Shown here: one piece after another, positions 13,431 through 13,711 of the stretch
Layout: each line of letters opens with the position of its first letter
How positions within the stretch are numbered: position 1 is the first letter of the stretch
Origin: Candidatus Aminicenantes bacterium UBA4820
GTDB taxonomy: Bacteria; Acidobacteriota; UBA4820
Reading direction: 5' to 3'
Length of the DNA: 13,711 nucleotides
Assembly: GCA_002402325.1 (NCBI GenBank)
Contig: DHFQ01000115.1
Location: 1 to 13,711 of the forward strand
Position numbers and translations under genes: made by a program
Notes under the pieces: generated by a model
What the model was told of the DNA's origin: nothing
What the model saw: the letters and a program-made list of their open reading frames with translations, nothing else
Database searches by the model: none

Positions 13431-13654
13431 TAATCTGGGGACACGTTTTTCTAATCTGTAATCTGGGGACACGATACTTAATTCTTGAAATGTCGTATAG
13501 ATGATTATTTTCTATAATTGATCCGTTGGTTGAAGTGATGGAGGCTCTGGAATAGAATATGAAATAATGTAGTTGAGCGGAAATTGAAGCCAGCGAACCA
13601 AGTTAGTTCAAGGAAAGGAGAAATCGGTATTGTGTCCATGGATTACTCAGATTA
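13431..13654. repeat. MITE/REP-doublet-like element with GTGTCCCC inverted ends
   Basis: TAATCTGGGGACACG occurs twice at the left end (13431-13445 and 13459-13473). At the right end (13627-13654) is an imperfect inverted copy of 13452-13477, reading GTATTGTGTCC, then GATTAC, then AGATTA. The roughly 150 bases between have no intact gene. From memory, GTGTCCCC-AGATTA repeats of this kind border Y1 (REP-associated) transposase genes in many bacteria, so this is probably a non-autonomous copy or an empty remnant. The rest of the 437-base end region holds only the remnant and hairpin listed separately. Confidence 0.55.
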
Positions 13655-13711
13655 CATCAGGAATGTCCTTTTTTTCTCCAATTGTCTGAGTGTTTGCTAC
13701 AATATAAACAT

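Noticed and set aside
13431..13473. Short CRISPR-like repeat-spacer pattern from two identical 15-base repeats
   Set aside because: There are only two repeats, the 13-base spacer is too short and no cas gene is present. An inverted copy at the other end fits a transposon-type end better.

Overview
This is an AT-rich stretch of chromosome from a Gram-negative-type (diderm) bacterium. LolA and a second signal-peptide protein imply an outer membrane. The acyl-CoA dehydrogenase, the MglB/MglA pair and the thiol peroxidase/superoxide dismutase pair suit an anaerobic or oxygen-sensitive lineage, and the protein style recalls deltaproteobacteria and uncultured candidate phyla. I cannot name the organism from the sequence. 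Several repeat types punctuate the gaps between genes.

Left part (1-2250, minus strand): one operon with a near-consensus promoter encodes a DNA methyltransferase that stops just before its SAM-binding motif, a phospholipase-D-type nuclease with a probable C-terminal winged helix, and two unrecognised small proteins. The genes overlap or lie close together. It looks like a compact restriction-modification or defence locus, probably acquired and possibly decayed. A GC-rich hairpin repeat separates it from the next gene.

Centre-left (2411-6041, plus strand): a 605-residue acyl-CoA dehydrogenase, an NADP-type short-chain dehydrogenase (YdfG-like) and two small membrane proteins, mostly separate units with their own promoters.

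Core (6050-9925, plus strand): the small bacterial SRP RNA, then dnaX, ybaB, recR, mglB and mglA. The SRP RNA-dnaX-ybaB-recR order is a classic conserved block for protein targeting, replication clamp loading and recombinational repair. Here it is followed by the MglB/MglA GAP-GTPase pair that sets cell polarity in Myxococcus and Thermus.

Right part (9926-13711): a repeat-bearing gap holds the remains of a small reading frame. Next comes a minus-strand pair, an unknown periplasmic protein followed by LolA, whose promoter predicts a leaderless message. Divergent from it is a tpx-superoxide dismutase operon for peroxide and superoxide defence. The last 437 bases hold a short gene remnant and a repeat element of about 225 bp bounded by GTGTCCCC-type inverted repeats, of the kind I associate with REP-associated Y1 transposases. 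No tRNA, rRNA, CRISPR array or complete insertion sequence is visible.
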